Part shown: positions 1 through 10,478 of the stretch, in pieces | Numbering within the stretch: position 1 is the stretch's first letter | Layout of the letters: each line of letters begins with the position of its first letter | Source of the DNA: Tetracentron sinense | Lineage: Eukaryota > Streptophyta > Magnoliopsida > Trochodendrales > Trochodendraceae | Direction of reading: 5' to 3' | NCBI GenBank assembly: GCA_015143295.1 | Contig: CM026552.1 | Span: forward strand, 61,870,944-61,934,943 | DNA length: 64,000 bases | The notes under the pieces: generated by a model | The model's database searches: none | Seen by the model: the letters and a program-made list of their open reading frames with translations, nothing else | Told to the model about the DNA's origin: nothing | Translations under genes and position numbers: made by a program

Positions 1-1601
1 TTCCTCCTTATGAAATGTGTTATCCCCCATTAAATATAAACAAGATAATGGAAAAGGTGTGGATGTGTGGATGGAATGTTGGATGTGGCGATTGGATGCC
101 GAGATGTATGTTGTGTGATGTGTGTGATGGAAATGGTGGATGGGTATTTTACCAATAATGAACTTACCTTGATGTTTGGATGGAAAATATGCGCTAAAAA
201 GAACAAGATGAATTATTAAGAAACATCGCATGTGTTGTGTTTGACAAAATGCCTAAACTATGAATAAACGACTTAGATGAAGAAAATGGAAATAGGTTTT
301 TTGCATGTGTTCTTATAGACGATGAATTGATCCAATGTCATGAGAATTACTTAAGTTACCTATGCTAATATTATGAATTGAATTGTAATGCCATATCTCT
401 TTTGTTAAGCGCATTCCCACGATTGTTATTATTGGCACGCACATGAGCACGCATGATAGCATGAACCGAGATTTCAAGAGCATGTGCATATAATAAACAA
501 TAAGAAAATATTGCATGTCAAGGAGGTTGGTAGCCCAGGGAGAATTCGGGTACTAGCCTCTGGCTCACAAGATAACCCCTAAATCACCTATCGTCAAGGA
601 GGTTGGTAGCCCAGGGAGATTCGGGTGCTAACCTCTGGCTCACAAGAAAACTAAACAAGTAATAAAAATCACCTATTGTCAAGGGGGTTGGTAGCCCAGG
701 GACATTCGGGTACTAGCCTCTAGCTCATAAGAAAACCAAACATTGCATATCAAGGAGGTTGGTAGCCCAGGGACATTCGGGTACTAACCTCTGGCTCACA
801 AGTGCATTGCATATCAAGGAGGTTGGCAGCCCAGGGAGATTCGGGTGCTAGCCTCTGGCTCACAAGTTACAAGATGGAAATTTACAAGATGATGATCATG
901 CATTCATGCATGCACGCATACATGATTTCTACGAGGCATACCGAGACATGACATGGGTTTTCAAGCATGGGTTTTATCGGTGTTTTGCATTCATGCACGC
1001 ACTTCTAGATGATTGTATTGTACCATGCCAAACACTGTTTAGTTTGTGATACTTCTATTACTGCTTTATATGGTATTACTATTACGTGTGTTATTATTGT
1101 TATGGCTAGCTAGTAGCTTGTACTCGCTGAGTATTCCATGCTCAGCCGTACTTTCATGTCGGCAGGTGCACGAGCCCCTCTTGACATCTATGATCAGGGT
1201 CCTTGGATAGAGGAGGACTACGGGGAGGAAGAACCGTATGAGGATCTAGTAGTCGAGCCTCAGGCGGAGGCGAGAGACTTAGACCATTGGCCCCACGGGG
1301 GTGACTATTGAGCGAGATAGTGTTGGGTCTTATGTATTTTGATATTTTGATAGGTGGGCCTGTCCACCTTAGACTTAGACGTGTTTTGTATTTATGTTAA
1401 CTTGGAATTCTACATTTTGGATCATTATAAAGAAAAGAAAATTTTAGTTTTCGCTTCCGCAAATTATGTTTAGCTTCCGCGCTCTGATTATCATTGTTTA
1501 TTACTTTATTTATCTTGTTTACTACAAGATGGTTCGGCAGGTACGAAAGTGTCACGCCTAAATTATCCCTAAACTCCTAGGGGGTATTTTGGGGCGTGAC
1601 A
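1..1601 (+). repeat. Partial LTR of Gypsy family G (B-like), 3' portion
   Basis: This is the last ~1.6 kb of a long LTR whose start lies left of the window. It matches the reverse complement of the LTRs of element B: the same run of ~64-bp repeats, the same closing block CTCCTAGGGGGTATTTTGG, and an end in GTGACA at 1601. Directly after it, Copia D LTR sequence begins with CAATC, so G was inserted into D. Whether it is a solo LTR or the 3' LTR of a full element cannot be seen here. No coding sequence is recognisable. Confidence 0.85.
518..866 (+). repeat. Tandem repeat inside LTR G (about 5 units)
   Basis: About five irregular units of 60-80 bp each contain AAGGAGGTTGG followed by CCAGGGA and CTCTGGCTCACAAG. 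They are the reverse complement of the ~64-bp repeats in the LTRs of B and are related to the 69-bp repeats in E. Spacers between units differ in length. Confidence 0.85.
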
Positions 1602-2266
1602 CAATCACTGAGAGAAGGGTCTCTTGACTAAGATGTGGATTTAAGTAAGAAGTACTTATATTGTAACTGGATCGCTCAGTGGATACCCTTAGAAATATAC
1701 TGTCTTTATAATTAGGGTAGTCCATTTGACAGATTGTCCTTAACCTGAGAGGTCGACATCTTCTCTAGAATCTGCCTATGTAGCTTTGATGTAGCCAATC
1801 TTCAATGTCCAACACACCGGACTAAATACGGGCTCGTTGGGTTATGTACGCTATACTGGAAGAAGTGTGTGTACGCTCGACAAGGATTCCACTACTCTTA
1901 CAGAGTAAATAATATTTAGTTGATACTTGTCAAAACCGGACTTGAAAAACCCAGCGCTGGTATTTATCGATGAAATGGCTTTATCGACGAATTTATTTTC
2001 TGTATAAAAGAAATGTAATAATAATTATTATGTCTTTTAAAGAATTTTTAAAATGTTTTGCAAATCCAAGTTTGACTAAAAGTATCAAAGAGAATGGGTT
2101 CTCAATATAAGCCAGGGATTAAAGACAGTATTAGATATTGTCCCGTAAGCTTATAACAATATTGGAAGTGGAGGGACTGATCTATAAACAAATCTTGAGA
2201 AAGAAATACCTGCAAGTAATTCTCTATTTTCTGCAGGTTAATCACATTGTGTTAATGGACATTAAT
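1602..2266 (+). repeat. Copia D 5' LTR, left segment
   Basis: This stretch matches the 3' LTR at about 62553-63217 with only scattered differences. It is bounded on the left by Gypsy LTR G and on the right by element A. The last five bases, TTAAT (2262-2266), are the target duplication of A and recur at 30612-30616. No gene is present. Confidence 0.93.
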
Positions 2267-2574
2267 TGTAGAGCCCCAAAACTTTTTGTATATACCTCGA
2301 AGTGTGTGTCAAGGCATGTTGCCTTGTAATCTCAAAATTTATGAAACGAGAGTTTGAAACTTTGAGAAATGGTTCCAAGAATGCTATAACTAATTAAATA
2401 AATTATTTAATAATGTCTATAAGCCTTGAAAGGGTTCTAGTCATGTTTAGAAAAGGTAAAAAGGGAAATAGGACAAGTCCAAATAGTAGGAATGGGTGAA
2501 AAATGGACTCAGTGTCAAAAACCTGCAGACCACCGATCGCTCGGTCCATTGTAGCGATCGATCAGTCCACAACC
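2267..2574 (+). repeat. Element A 5' LTR, left segment
   Basis: This is the first 308 bp of A's 5' LTR, matching the 3' LTR from 28414. It ends inside the GATC-palindrome cluster, where C inserted; the last five bases, CAACC (2570-2574), are C's target duplication. Confidence 0.95.
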
Positions 2575-3229
2575 TGTCACGACCCAAAATACCCTCTAGG
2601 AGTTAGGGATACTTTTAGGCACATGACCACCGTGTCACACCATCCGGTCATAACACATAAGGCAAACATATCAACCTGCAAGAGCATACAAGGCATACTA
2701 AAAGTGGAACTGAAAATTTCTTTATACATAAACCTGCAATTTGTATTCTAAGTCTAAACCAACAGTTTATACAAAATGTAAAGTCTAAAGTGGACATTCC
2801 CCACTTTCAAAATACATAACCCTCTTCCTCACATCCCTCAGTAATAGTCTAGATAGGGCCTCCGATCTAGAGCCCCATCATCCTGGTGATGATCCATGGC
2901 AGGCTCCGGCTCGTAGTACTCCTTCTCTATCCAGGGCTCAGGAGCGTGTGCATCCACAGTAACTACCGAAGTCAACAATTTGGCTGAGCGTGGAATACTC
3001 AGTGTATACAAACTACTAAATGGCATTACTATAATATCAACGATAGCATAAGCATTTATCAGAGTAAAACAGACAAAAGCGAAGCATAACAAGCATATGA
3101 CTTAGAGCAGTTCATAAAACAGATATCATGTGAGCGTTTCTTTACAAGGTACATATCTTTGATCATTTCACTAACCATATTCTTTAAACCATAACGATTC
3201 CAATACTTAGAGTGATCCATAAGACTAAT

Positions 3230-3715
3230 AACAAAGCGACACTTTACAAGCTAGGAGATAGACTCCCTTGAGTTCAAAATGAAAACGATACTTTACAAGC
3301 AAGGCAGTCCCTTAAGAACACCCTTGAGTTCAAGACAAAGCGATACTTTACAAGCAAGGAGGTAAACTCCCTTGAGTACGAAAATCAAAGCGATACTTTA
3401 CAAGCTAGGAGGTAAACTCCCTTGAGTACGAAAATCAAAGCGATACTTTACAAGCCATAAGATAGACTCCCTTGAGTACGAAAATCAAAGCGATACTTTA
3501 CAAGCCAGGAGGTAAACTCCCTTGAGTCGAAATCAAAGTGATACTTTACGAGCCAGGAGGTAAAATCCCTTGAGTTCCAAAAATCAAAGCGATACTTTAC
3601 AAGCAACGAGGTAAACTCCCTTGAGTCGAAATCAAAGCGATACTTTACAAGCCAGGAGGTAAACTCCCTTGAGTACAAAAATCAAAGCGATACTTTACAA
3701 GCCAGGCCTAAGCCC
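3230..3715 (-). repeat. ~50-bp tandem repeat in C LTR1 (about 10 units)
   Basis: About ten units of 48-51 bp contain GCGATACTTTACAAG followed by a variable purine-rich stretch and CTCCCTTGAGT (plus strand). The apparent peptide read across it on the minus strand (motif REFTSWLVKYRFDF) is a by-product of the near 3n repeat length. Confidence 0.9.
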
Positions 3716-4542
3716 TTGAATCCCGAAAATCATTCTTTGAGCGAATCCACTTTTGAGAAAAACCTCTTTTAAAAAACCATACTTGGAAACCTTAACTTAG
3801 AACAAAAACCCTTTTGAGCCACAATCTTAGCTTATGAACTTGATAGAACACTTTTCTTGTGAGAAATCATTTAATCATGTGACATTTGTGAACATAGAGT
3901 GCATATAGTACGTGTGAGCACCATGTGGATTTAGGAACCTTGTAGACATAACATCATATTGATAGAACTCGATACTAGTGATAATTTACATCTCATAGCA
4001 ACTTAGGAGTATATTTAAACATAAGATCCCTTAGAGGCATTTAACCAAACACATAGAGTGCATAATAGTACTAGTTTACATCTAAGTATAAAATCAACAT
4101 CCATCAACCCAAGAACATACTTCAATCATGGTTCTTCTTAAGAGGAATAATACATGGTAAGTAGTAGAGTGCATCTACAATTTATCTTATCCAAATCATG
4201 CTTTGTATCTTGCTTAAAATATAGGAATTACAAATATGGCCAAAACATCCTAACTTTCATCAAAACCCTTTGTTTAAACCATAGAAAACAATGTACACAT
4301 CAATGAAATATAGCAAGGCAAGTTAGTAGACTGTTCTACCTTGGTGAAATCAATGAATTTGATTCCAAAGGCTTTGAACAAGTGAGAACCTTGAGTTCTT
4401 TGTTGAAAAACACCAAAGAAGGGAAGATTTGATCTTCTTCTTCAAGCTTGAGCAAACCCTAGCTTTCCTCCTTCTTCTCCTCTCAAATCTCTCTAGAAAT
4501 TATGCTCTAAGGGTTTCTAAACCCTAAGGCACGATCTGGGCC

Positions 4543-4550
4543 TTTTATAG
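4543..4550 (-). promoter_or_regulatory. Predicted TATA box of C LTR1
   Basis: CTATAAAA lies on the minus strand about 480 bp from the LTR 5' end, just downstream of the GATC-palindrome cluster. A TTAGGGTTT telo-box-like motif follows about 20 bp later. Function is inferred from position. Confidence 0.6.
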
Positions 4551-4603
4551 GCAAAGGGGTTGTGGTTAATGTCTTAAACACCCTTAATGAAGAAAACCTG
4601 CGT

Positions 4604-4795
4604 ATAACCGATCGATCGGTTATACAGACCGAGCGATCGGTGGCCTACCGATCGATCGGTGGTTTCAGCCGAGCGATCGATTGAAATCACTCCCTCTGGA
4701 ATTTTTTTCGATACAAATAAGTTAACCGCTCAATAGCTACCAAGCGATCGGTAGAGGACCGGTCGATCGGAGGTTGACACCGACCGATCGGTAAT
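4604..4795. repeat. GATC-palindrome cluster in C LTR1
   Basis: This cluster holds many copies of CCGATCGATCGGT and relatives (CCGAGCGATCGGT, GACCGGTCGATCGG), several of them perfect palindromes. It sits immediately upstream of the predicted TATA box on the minus strand, the position expected of an LTR enhancer. Confidence 0.85.
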
Positions 4796-5028
4796 CCCCT
4801 GTTTTGCTGTAAAACCTTGTTTCCACTACTTGAATCTTCTCCAATCCAATTCCAACACTCTTTTATGCTCTTAACACACTCCTTAATGCCATATAGACCC
4901 GTTAGAACATGTACTCCATAAATCCAACCTCGTATATTCAATTAAAGCTCATTAGTGTAGAAGTCCACCCTAGAGCACTATTCACACACTATTCACTCTA
5001 CAGTGATCCCAAGTTCCGGGGTTCTACA

Positions 5029-5260
5029 TCCTCCCCCCTTGATGGAATTTCGTCCGCGAAATTAAAACGAGATAAAAATCAAGCAGGGATACTTTTGCCC
5101 ACACCTTACTATACTCTACCATAGACAACAACTATTTAAGCGATACATCAAGCCACGCATAGCAGCACATAAATCTTATACGTAGCAGGTTCTTATACCC
5201 ATAACAACATACATCATATAGCATTACACATTCATCTATGATAACATTAAATGGGCGTAC
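5029..5260 (-). other. C internal 3' region with polypurine tract
   Basis: This stretch lies between the end of gag and LTR1. AAGGGGGGAGGA next to the LTR (about 5029-5040, minus strand) is the polypurine tract for plus-strand priming. Upstream of it nothing codes: gag stops soon after a GTACGCCC sequence that matches the splice donor of the relatives, and no pol follows. Confidence 0.75.
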
Positions 5261-6469
5261 CTTGCATAACATCCTCAGATGCATGTGCGACTCTCCCAGA
5301 TAAGGCGAAGGCTTTGCCCCGATTTGCCTGTTGAGGCGGATGGATGGGCTGCGGGGGCCTGTAAGTCCGAGAAGACCCCTATTGCGTGGCCTACAGAACT
5401 TGGGGCTTGTTCTCCTGAGATTGTATCAGTGACTGTCGGCGTGGACAATCTCTGATAGCATGGCTACGATCACCGCAACGACACTCCCAGTCTTGTGACT
5501 CTTCCCACAATGAGCGCAAGTATCAAACATAGATGTCGAAGACATGGCCGGTACACCCCTTGTGGTCTGAGTGGTAGTAGGGTGAGGAATCTATGGCACA
5601 AACTGCGGACCTTGTGTTAGTGTAGGCCGGGAGGTCTGGTAAGGAGCAGTCTGGTATGGGACAGACCTAACCCGTCTCTCGAGTAGCACTGGTCCACTGA
5701 GATGGCCTCTAACCATGCCTCTCTCTAGGCCACTGTTGCTCCTCATGAGAAACTCCTCAGAATTCCTCTCGACGATCTTTGCCTTGCCCACAATCTCCTT
5801 CCAGGTGTCTACCTGAAATATGGAAACCCGATCCCGTATAAAGGACCTCAATCCACCCTCAAACTTTCGGGCTCGCATGCTCTCTGATGCAACCATATGC
5901 GGAGCAAATCTCGCTAGTCCGACGAACTTGGCCTCGTACTCGACCACGCTCATCTCTCCCTATTCCAAGAACATGAACTCCCTCTCCTTCTGCTCCTTCA
6001 CGAACCTGGGGAAATACTGCTCGTGAAAAGCATCTAATAACTCTCCCCATATCCATGGTAACCCTGCCTTGGCGGCATCCCTCTGCCTTTGGGCAGCTCT
6101 CCACCAATGCTCGGCTTCACCTTCCATCACGAAGGAAGCCCACTCAACCCTCTGCTAGTCTGTGCAGTGAAGAACTAGGAAGATCTTCTCCAACTGCATA
6201 ACCCAAGCCTCTGCGACCATGGGGTCAGTATTCCCATAAAAGGTAGGAGGCTTCAGTCTCCGGAACGCCTCGAGTCCTGTTGTGTGAGGCACAGGAGGAG
6301 GTGCAGGTGCAGCAGTAGGAGTAGGAGTATCAACCCTGTTTGCAAGCCTTGTCATAGCCGCTGCTATAGCTCCGACGATCTGAGTCAAGTCGGGCTGCTC
6401 ATCACCCATAGGGACATCTCTTCCATTTCCTCGGGTATGATACCCTCTACCTCGAATGCCACGCCTCAT
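5261..6469 (-). pseudogene. gag: Broken gag of element C
   Basis: This is the structural polyprotein gene of a Gypsy element. Reading starts at ATG 6469 (MRRGIRGRGYHTRGNG), as in the gag of B and E. Recognisable blocks are the FRRLKPPTFYGNTDPMVAEAW region (about residues 70-90), the capsid part ending FIRDRVSIFQVDTW, and the start of the nucleocapsid. The frame breaks near 6155, again in the 5860-6110 stretch, and near 5590. In the zinc-knuckle region about 28 nt are missing relative to the second copy at 9859-10033, so the CFHCGD half is gone. Gag normally forms the virus-like particle in the cytoplasm; this copy cannot make a full protein. No pol follows it. Confidence 0.85.
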
Positions 6470-6978
6470 GATCAATTACTGAGGACAATAGCAAAGCGTG
6501 AGTCTAACGGAAATCAAGCTCTTTGAACATAACGATTCAACAAGCATATCTCGCCTATATAAGCGCATAGTATACATCAAGGTATACCCATAATAGTATA
6601 ATCATACAACTTGGTTTCCTAGCGAGGCTATGTTCTCATATCTGGTTAAGACATTAACCGACTTAAGACTAAGACTAAATATTAGTCCACACTTCGAATA
6701 CAACCCCCAATTTCCACTCCGTTTAGAAGAAAACCTAGCCCAAGGAAACCGAATTCCCTTAGCTTGATACCCATTATGTTACAATCTAAACCTACAACGA
6801 GAACAAACTTAACTTCAAAGGAGACATGTTTACCTTGAAGAACATTCTAATCCCTAGGGGTTCAAATCCCTAAGTATTGATACCAATCTTGTCTTAGTAT
6901 CAACCTATAAGGTAGAATTCATCTGAGTTCTAAGTTAACTCAAAGAACAACCTTCAGTCCCTATGGTCTAATGCCTAA

Positions 6979-6990
6979 GCTCTGATACCA
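6979..6990 (-). other. Primer binding site of element C
   Basis: TGGTATCAGAGC on the minus strand, four bases from the LTR2 end, is complementary to the initiator-Met tRNA 3' end in plants. It fixes the direction of C and shows LTR2 served as a 5' LTR. The region 6470-6978 between it and gag is an untranslated leader with no gene. Confidence 0.9.
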
Positions 6991-7649
6991 AGTCTGTCAC
7001 GACCCAGAATACCCCCTAGGAATTAGGGATACTTTAGGCACATGACCGCCGTGTCACACCATCCGGTCATGACACATAAGGCAAACATATCAACCTCCAA
7101 GAGCATACAACGTATACTAAAAGTGGAACTGAAAATTTCTTTATACATAAACCTGCAATTTGTATTCTAAGTCTAAACCAACAGTTTATACAAAATGTAA
7201 AGTCTAAAGTGGACATTCCCCACTTTCAAAATACATAACCCTCTTCCTCACATCCCTCAGTAATAGTCTAGATAGGGCCTCCTATCTAGAGCTCCATCAT
7301 CATGGTGATGATCCATGGTAGGCTCCGGCTCGTAGTACTTCTTCTCTATCCAGGGCTCAGGAGCGTGTGCATCCACAATACCTACCAAAGTCAACAATTC
7401 AGCTGAGCGTGGAATACTCAGTGTATACAAACTACTAAATGGCATTACTATAATATCAACGATAGCATGTGCATTTATCAGAGTAAAACAGACAAAAGCG
7501 AAGCATAACAAGCATATGACATAGAGCAGTTCATAAAACAGATATCATGTGAGCGTTTCTTTACAAGGTACATATCTTTGATCATTTCACTAACCATATT
7601 CTTTAAACCATAACGATTCCAATACTTAGAGTGATCCATAAGACTGATA

Positions 7650-8185
7650 ACAAAGCGACACTTTACAAGCTAGGAGATAGACTCCCTTGAGTTCAAAACG
7701 AAAACGATACTTTACAAGCAAGGCAGTCCCTTAAGAACACCCTTGAGTTCAAAACAAAGCGATACTTTACAAGCTAGGAGGTAAACTCCCTTCAGTACAA
7801 AAATCAAAGCGATACTTTACAAGCCAGGAGATAAACTCCCTTGAGTATGAAAATCAAAGCGATATTGTACAAGCCAGGAGGTAAACTCCCTTGAGTCAAA
7901 ATCAAAGCGATACTTTACAAGCCAGGAGGTAAACTCCCTTGAGTCAAAATCGAAGCGATACTTTACAAGCCAGGAGGTAAACTCCCTTGAATTCCAAAAA
8001 TCAAAGCGATACTTTACAAGCAAGGAGGTAAACTCCCTTGAGTGGAAATCAAAGCGATACTTTAAAAGCCAGGAGGTAAACTCCCTTGAGTACCAAAATA
8101 AAAGTGATACTTTACAAGCCAGGAGGTAAACTCCCTTGAGTACAAAAATCAAAGCGATACTTTACAAGCCAGGCCTAAGCCCTTG
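7650..8185 (-). repeat. ~50-bp tandem repeat in C LTR2 (about 11 units)
   Basis: This is the same unit as in LTR1 with about one more copy; the unit-to-unit differences are not in the same order in the two LTRs. Confidence 0.88.
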
Positions 8186-9010
8186 AATCCCGAAAATCAT
8201 TCTTTGAGCGAATCCACTTTTGAGAAAAACCTCTTTTAGCAAAACCATACTTGGAAACCTTAACTTAGAACAAAAACCCTTTTGAGCCACAATCTTAACT
8301 TATGAACTTGATAGAACACTTTTCTTGTGAGAAATCATCTAATCATGCGATATTTGTGAACATAGAGTGCATATAGTACGTGTGAGCATCATGTGGATTT
8401 AGGAACCTTGTAGACATAACATCATATGCATAGAACTCAATACTAGTGATAACTTACATCTCATAGCAACTTAGGAGTATATTCAAACATAAGATCCCTT
8501 AGAGGCATTTAACCAAACACATAGAGTGTATAATAGTACTAGCTTACATCTAAGTATGAAATCAACATCCATCAACCCAAGAACATACTTCAATCATGGT
8601 TCTTCTTAAGAGGAATAATACATGATAAGTAGTAGAGTGCATCTACATTTTATCTTATCCAAATCATGCTTTGTATCTTGCTTAAAATATAGGAATTACA
8701 AATATGGCCAAGACATCCTAACTTTCATCAAAACCCTTTGTTTAAACCATAGAAAACAATGTACACATCAATGAAATATAGCAAGGCAAGTTAGTAGAGT
8801 GTTCTACCTTGGTGAAATCAATGAATTTGATTCCAAAGGCTTTGAACAAGTGAGAACCTTGAGTTCTTTGTTGAAAAACACCAAAGAAGGGAAGATTTGA
8901 TCTTCTTCTTCAAGCTTGAGCAAACCCTAGCTTTCCTCCTTCTTCTCCTCTCAAATCTCTCTAAAAATTATGCTCTAAGGGTTTCTAAACCCTAAGGCAC
9001 GAGCTGGGCC

Positions 9011-9018
9011 TTTTATAG
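9011..9018 (-). promoter_or_regulatory. Predicted TATA box of C LTR2
   Basis: CTATAAAA on the minus strand occupies the same position as in LTR1 and would drive transcription of the gag unit at 5261-6469. Confidence 0.6.
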
Positions 9019-9067
9019 GCAAAGGGGTGGTGGTTAAAGTCTTAAACACCCTTAATGAAGAAAAACT

Positions 9068-9262
9068 GCGTATAACCGATCGATCAGTTATACAGATCGA
9101 GCGATCGGTAGCCTACCGGTCGATCGGTGGTTTCAGCCGAGCGATCGGTTGAAATCACTCCCTCTGGAATTTTTTTCCATACAAATAAGTTAACCGCTCG
9201 ATAGCTACCAAGCGATCGGTAGAGGACCAGTCGATCGGAGGTTGACACCAACCGATTGGTGA
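9068..9262. repeat. GATC-palindrome cluster in C LTR2
   Basis: This is the counterpart of the cluster in LTR1, with the same CCGATCGATC-type motifs and several base changes that break individual palindromes. Confidence 0.85.
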
Positions 9263-9728
9263 TCCCCTGTTTTGCTGTAAAACCTTGTTTCCACTACTTG
9301 AATCTTCTCCAATCCAATTCGAACACTCTTTTATGCTCTTAACACACTCCTTAATGCCATATAGACCCGTTAGAACATGTACTCCATAAATCCAACCTCG
9401 TATGTTCAATTAAAGCTCATTAGTGTAGAAGTCCACCCTAGAGCACTATTCACACACTATTCACTCTACAGTGATCCCAACTTCCGGGGTTCTACATCCT
9501 CCCCCCTTGAAGGAATTTCATCCACGAAATTAAAACGAGATAAAAATCAAGCAGGGATACTTTTGCCCACACCTTACTATACTCTACCGTAGACAACAAC
9601 TATTTAAGCGATACATCAAGCCACGCATAGCAGCACATAAATCTTATACGTAGCAGGTTCTTATACCCATAACAACATACATCATATAGCATTACACATT
9701 CATCTATGATAACATTAAATGGGCGTAC

Positions 9729-10033
9729 CTTGCATAACATCCTCAGATGCATGTGCGACTCTCCCAGATAAGGCGAAGGCTCTGCCTCGATTTGCCTGTT
9801 GAGGCGGATGGATGGGCTGCGGGGGCCTATAAGTCTGAGAAGACCCCTATTGCGTGGCCTACAGAACTTGGGGCTTGTTCTCCTGAGATTGTATCCGTGA
9901 CTGTCGGCGCGGACAATCTCTGATAGCGTGGCTACGATCACCACAATGAAAGCACCCACCAGTAAGTCTCCGACACTCCCAGTCTTGTGACTCTTCCCGC
10001 AATGAAAGCACCCACCAGGCTTGTTCTCCTAAG
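9729..10033 (-). pseudogene. gag: Gag tail with intact zinc knuckle, element C second internal segment
   Basis: This is a 3' fragment of gag on the minus strand. It keeps CFHCGDRSHAIRDCP, a full CX2CX4HX4C nucleocapsid knuckle that is damaged in the other copy. On its 5' side it is fused at 10033/10034 to the first 225 bp of an LTR, so PBS, capsid and the rest of the LTR are missing. A 19-bp stretch (near 9953 and 9999) occurs twice around the knuckle, perhaps a trace of the joining event. The region 9497-9728 holds the PPT and untranslated sequence as at 5029-5260. Confidence 0.8.
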
Positions 10034-10258
10034 TTGCTGTAAAACCTTGTTTCCACTACTTGAATCTTCTCCAATCCAATTCCAACACTCTTTTATGCTT
10101 TTAACACACTCCTTAATGCCATATAGACCCGTTAGAAAATTTACTCCATAAATCCAACCTCGTATATTGAATTAAAGCTCATTAGTGTACAAGTCCACCC
10201 TAGAGCACAATTCACACACTATTCACTCTACAGAGATCCCAAGTTCCAGGGTTCTCCA
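10034..10258 (-). repeat. Element C LTR3 fragment (first 225 bp)
   Basis: It matches 4804-5028 and the corresponding part of LTR2. It ends CCA rather than ACA and is followed by the CAACC duplication, so it marks the true outer end of C. Confidence 0.9.
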
Positions 10259-10261
10259 CAA

Positions 10262-10412
10262 CCGATCGATCAGAGGCTATCGACTAGTTAACTTTTTTGT
10301 ATGGGAAAATTTTCCAGAGATCTTGTTTTTAAGCGAGAGATCGGTCAATATCACCAGTCCCTCGGTAGGCAACCGATCGCTCGGTCCTGATCACCGATCA
10401 ATCGGTCTATCG
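10262..10412. repeat. GATC-palindrome cluster in A 5' LTR (right half)
   Basis: Motifs include CCGATCGATCAG, CCGATCGCTCGGT and CCGATCAATCGGT. The left half of the same cluster is at 2528-2570; C inserted inside it. The cluster ends about 60 bp before the TATA box. Confidence 0.85.
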
Positions 10413-10471
10413 TGTTTTTGTAAGAATTTCATTAAGGGATTTTTCGGCATTTGGGTGTTATACCATTTACA

Positions 10472-10478
10472 TATAAGG
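10472..10478 (+). promoter_or_regulatory. Predicted TATA box of A 5' LTR
   Basis: TATAAGG lies about 500 bp into the LTR once C is discounted, matching the position of the TATA box in C. The same motif is at 28911-28917 in the 3' LTR. Confidence 0.55.

Larger units (their letters stand above)
2575..5028 (-). repeat. Element C LTR1 (3' LTR)
   Basis: This 2454-bp LTR reads TGTAGAACCCC...GGGTCGTGACA on the minus strand. It is bordered on the right by a polypurine tract and contains a ~50-bp tandem array, a GATC-palindrome cluster and a TATA box. It is close to LTR2 throughout. Confidence 0.95.
6995..9496 (-). repeat. Element C LTR2 (5' LTR of the gag-bearing unit)
   Basis: This 2502-bp LTR is close to LTR1 throughout. 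It is bordered by the PBS on one side and by a second polypurine tract on the other, so it serves as a 5' LTR for one internal segment and as a 3' LTR for the truncated one. Confidence 0.95.
2575..10258 (-). mobile_element. Gag-only Gypsy element C with three LTR copies
   Basis: The element is flanked by CAACC at 2570-2574 and 10259-10263. On the minus strand the order is: LTR3 fragment (10034-10258), gag tail (9729-10033), PPT region, full LTR2 (6995-9496), PBS, gag (5261-6469), PPT region, full LTR1 (2575-5028). No protease, RT, RNase H or integrase sequence occurs in either internal segment, so this is a pol-less, TR-GAG-like element that would depend on a relative's enzymes. The third LTR and second short internal segment lie inside one pair of target duplications, which points to unequal recombination after insertion or a recombinant cDNA. 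Confidence 0.9.

Noticed and set aside
7817..8152. Repetitive peptide with REFTSWLVKYRFDF units
   Set aside because: Translation of the ~50-bp array in C's LTR; no start context or conservation beyond the repeat itself.
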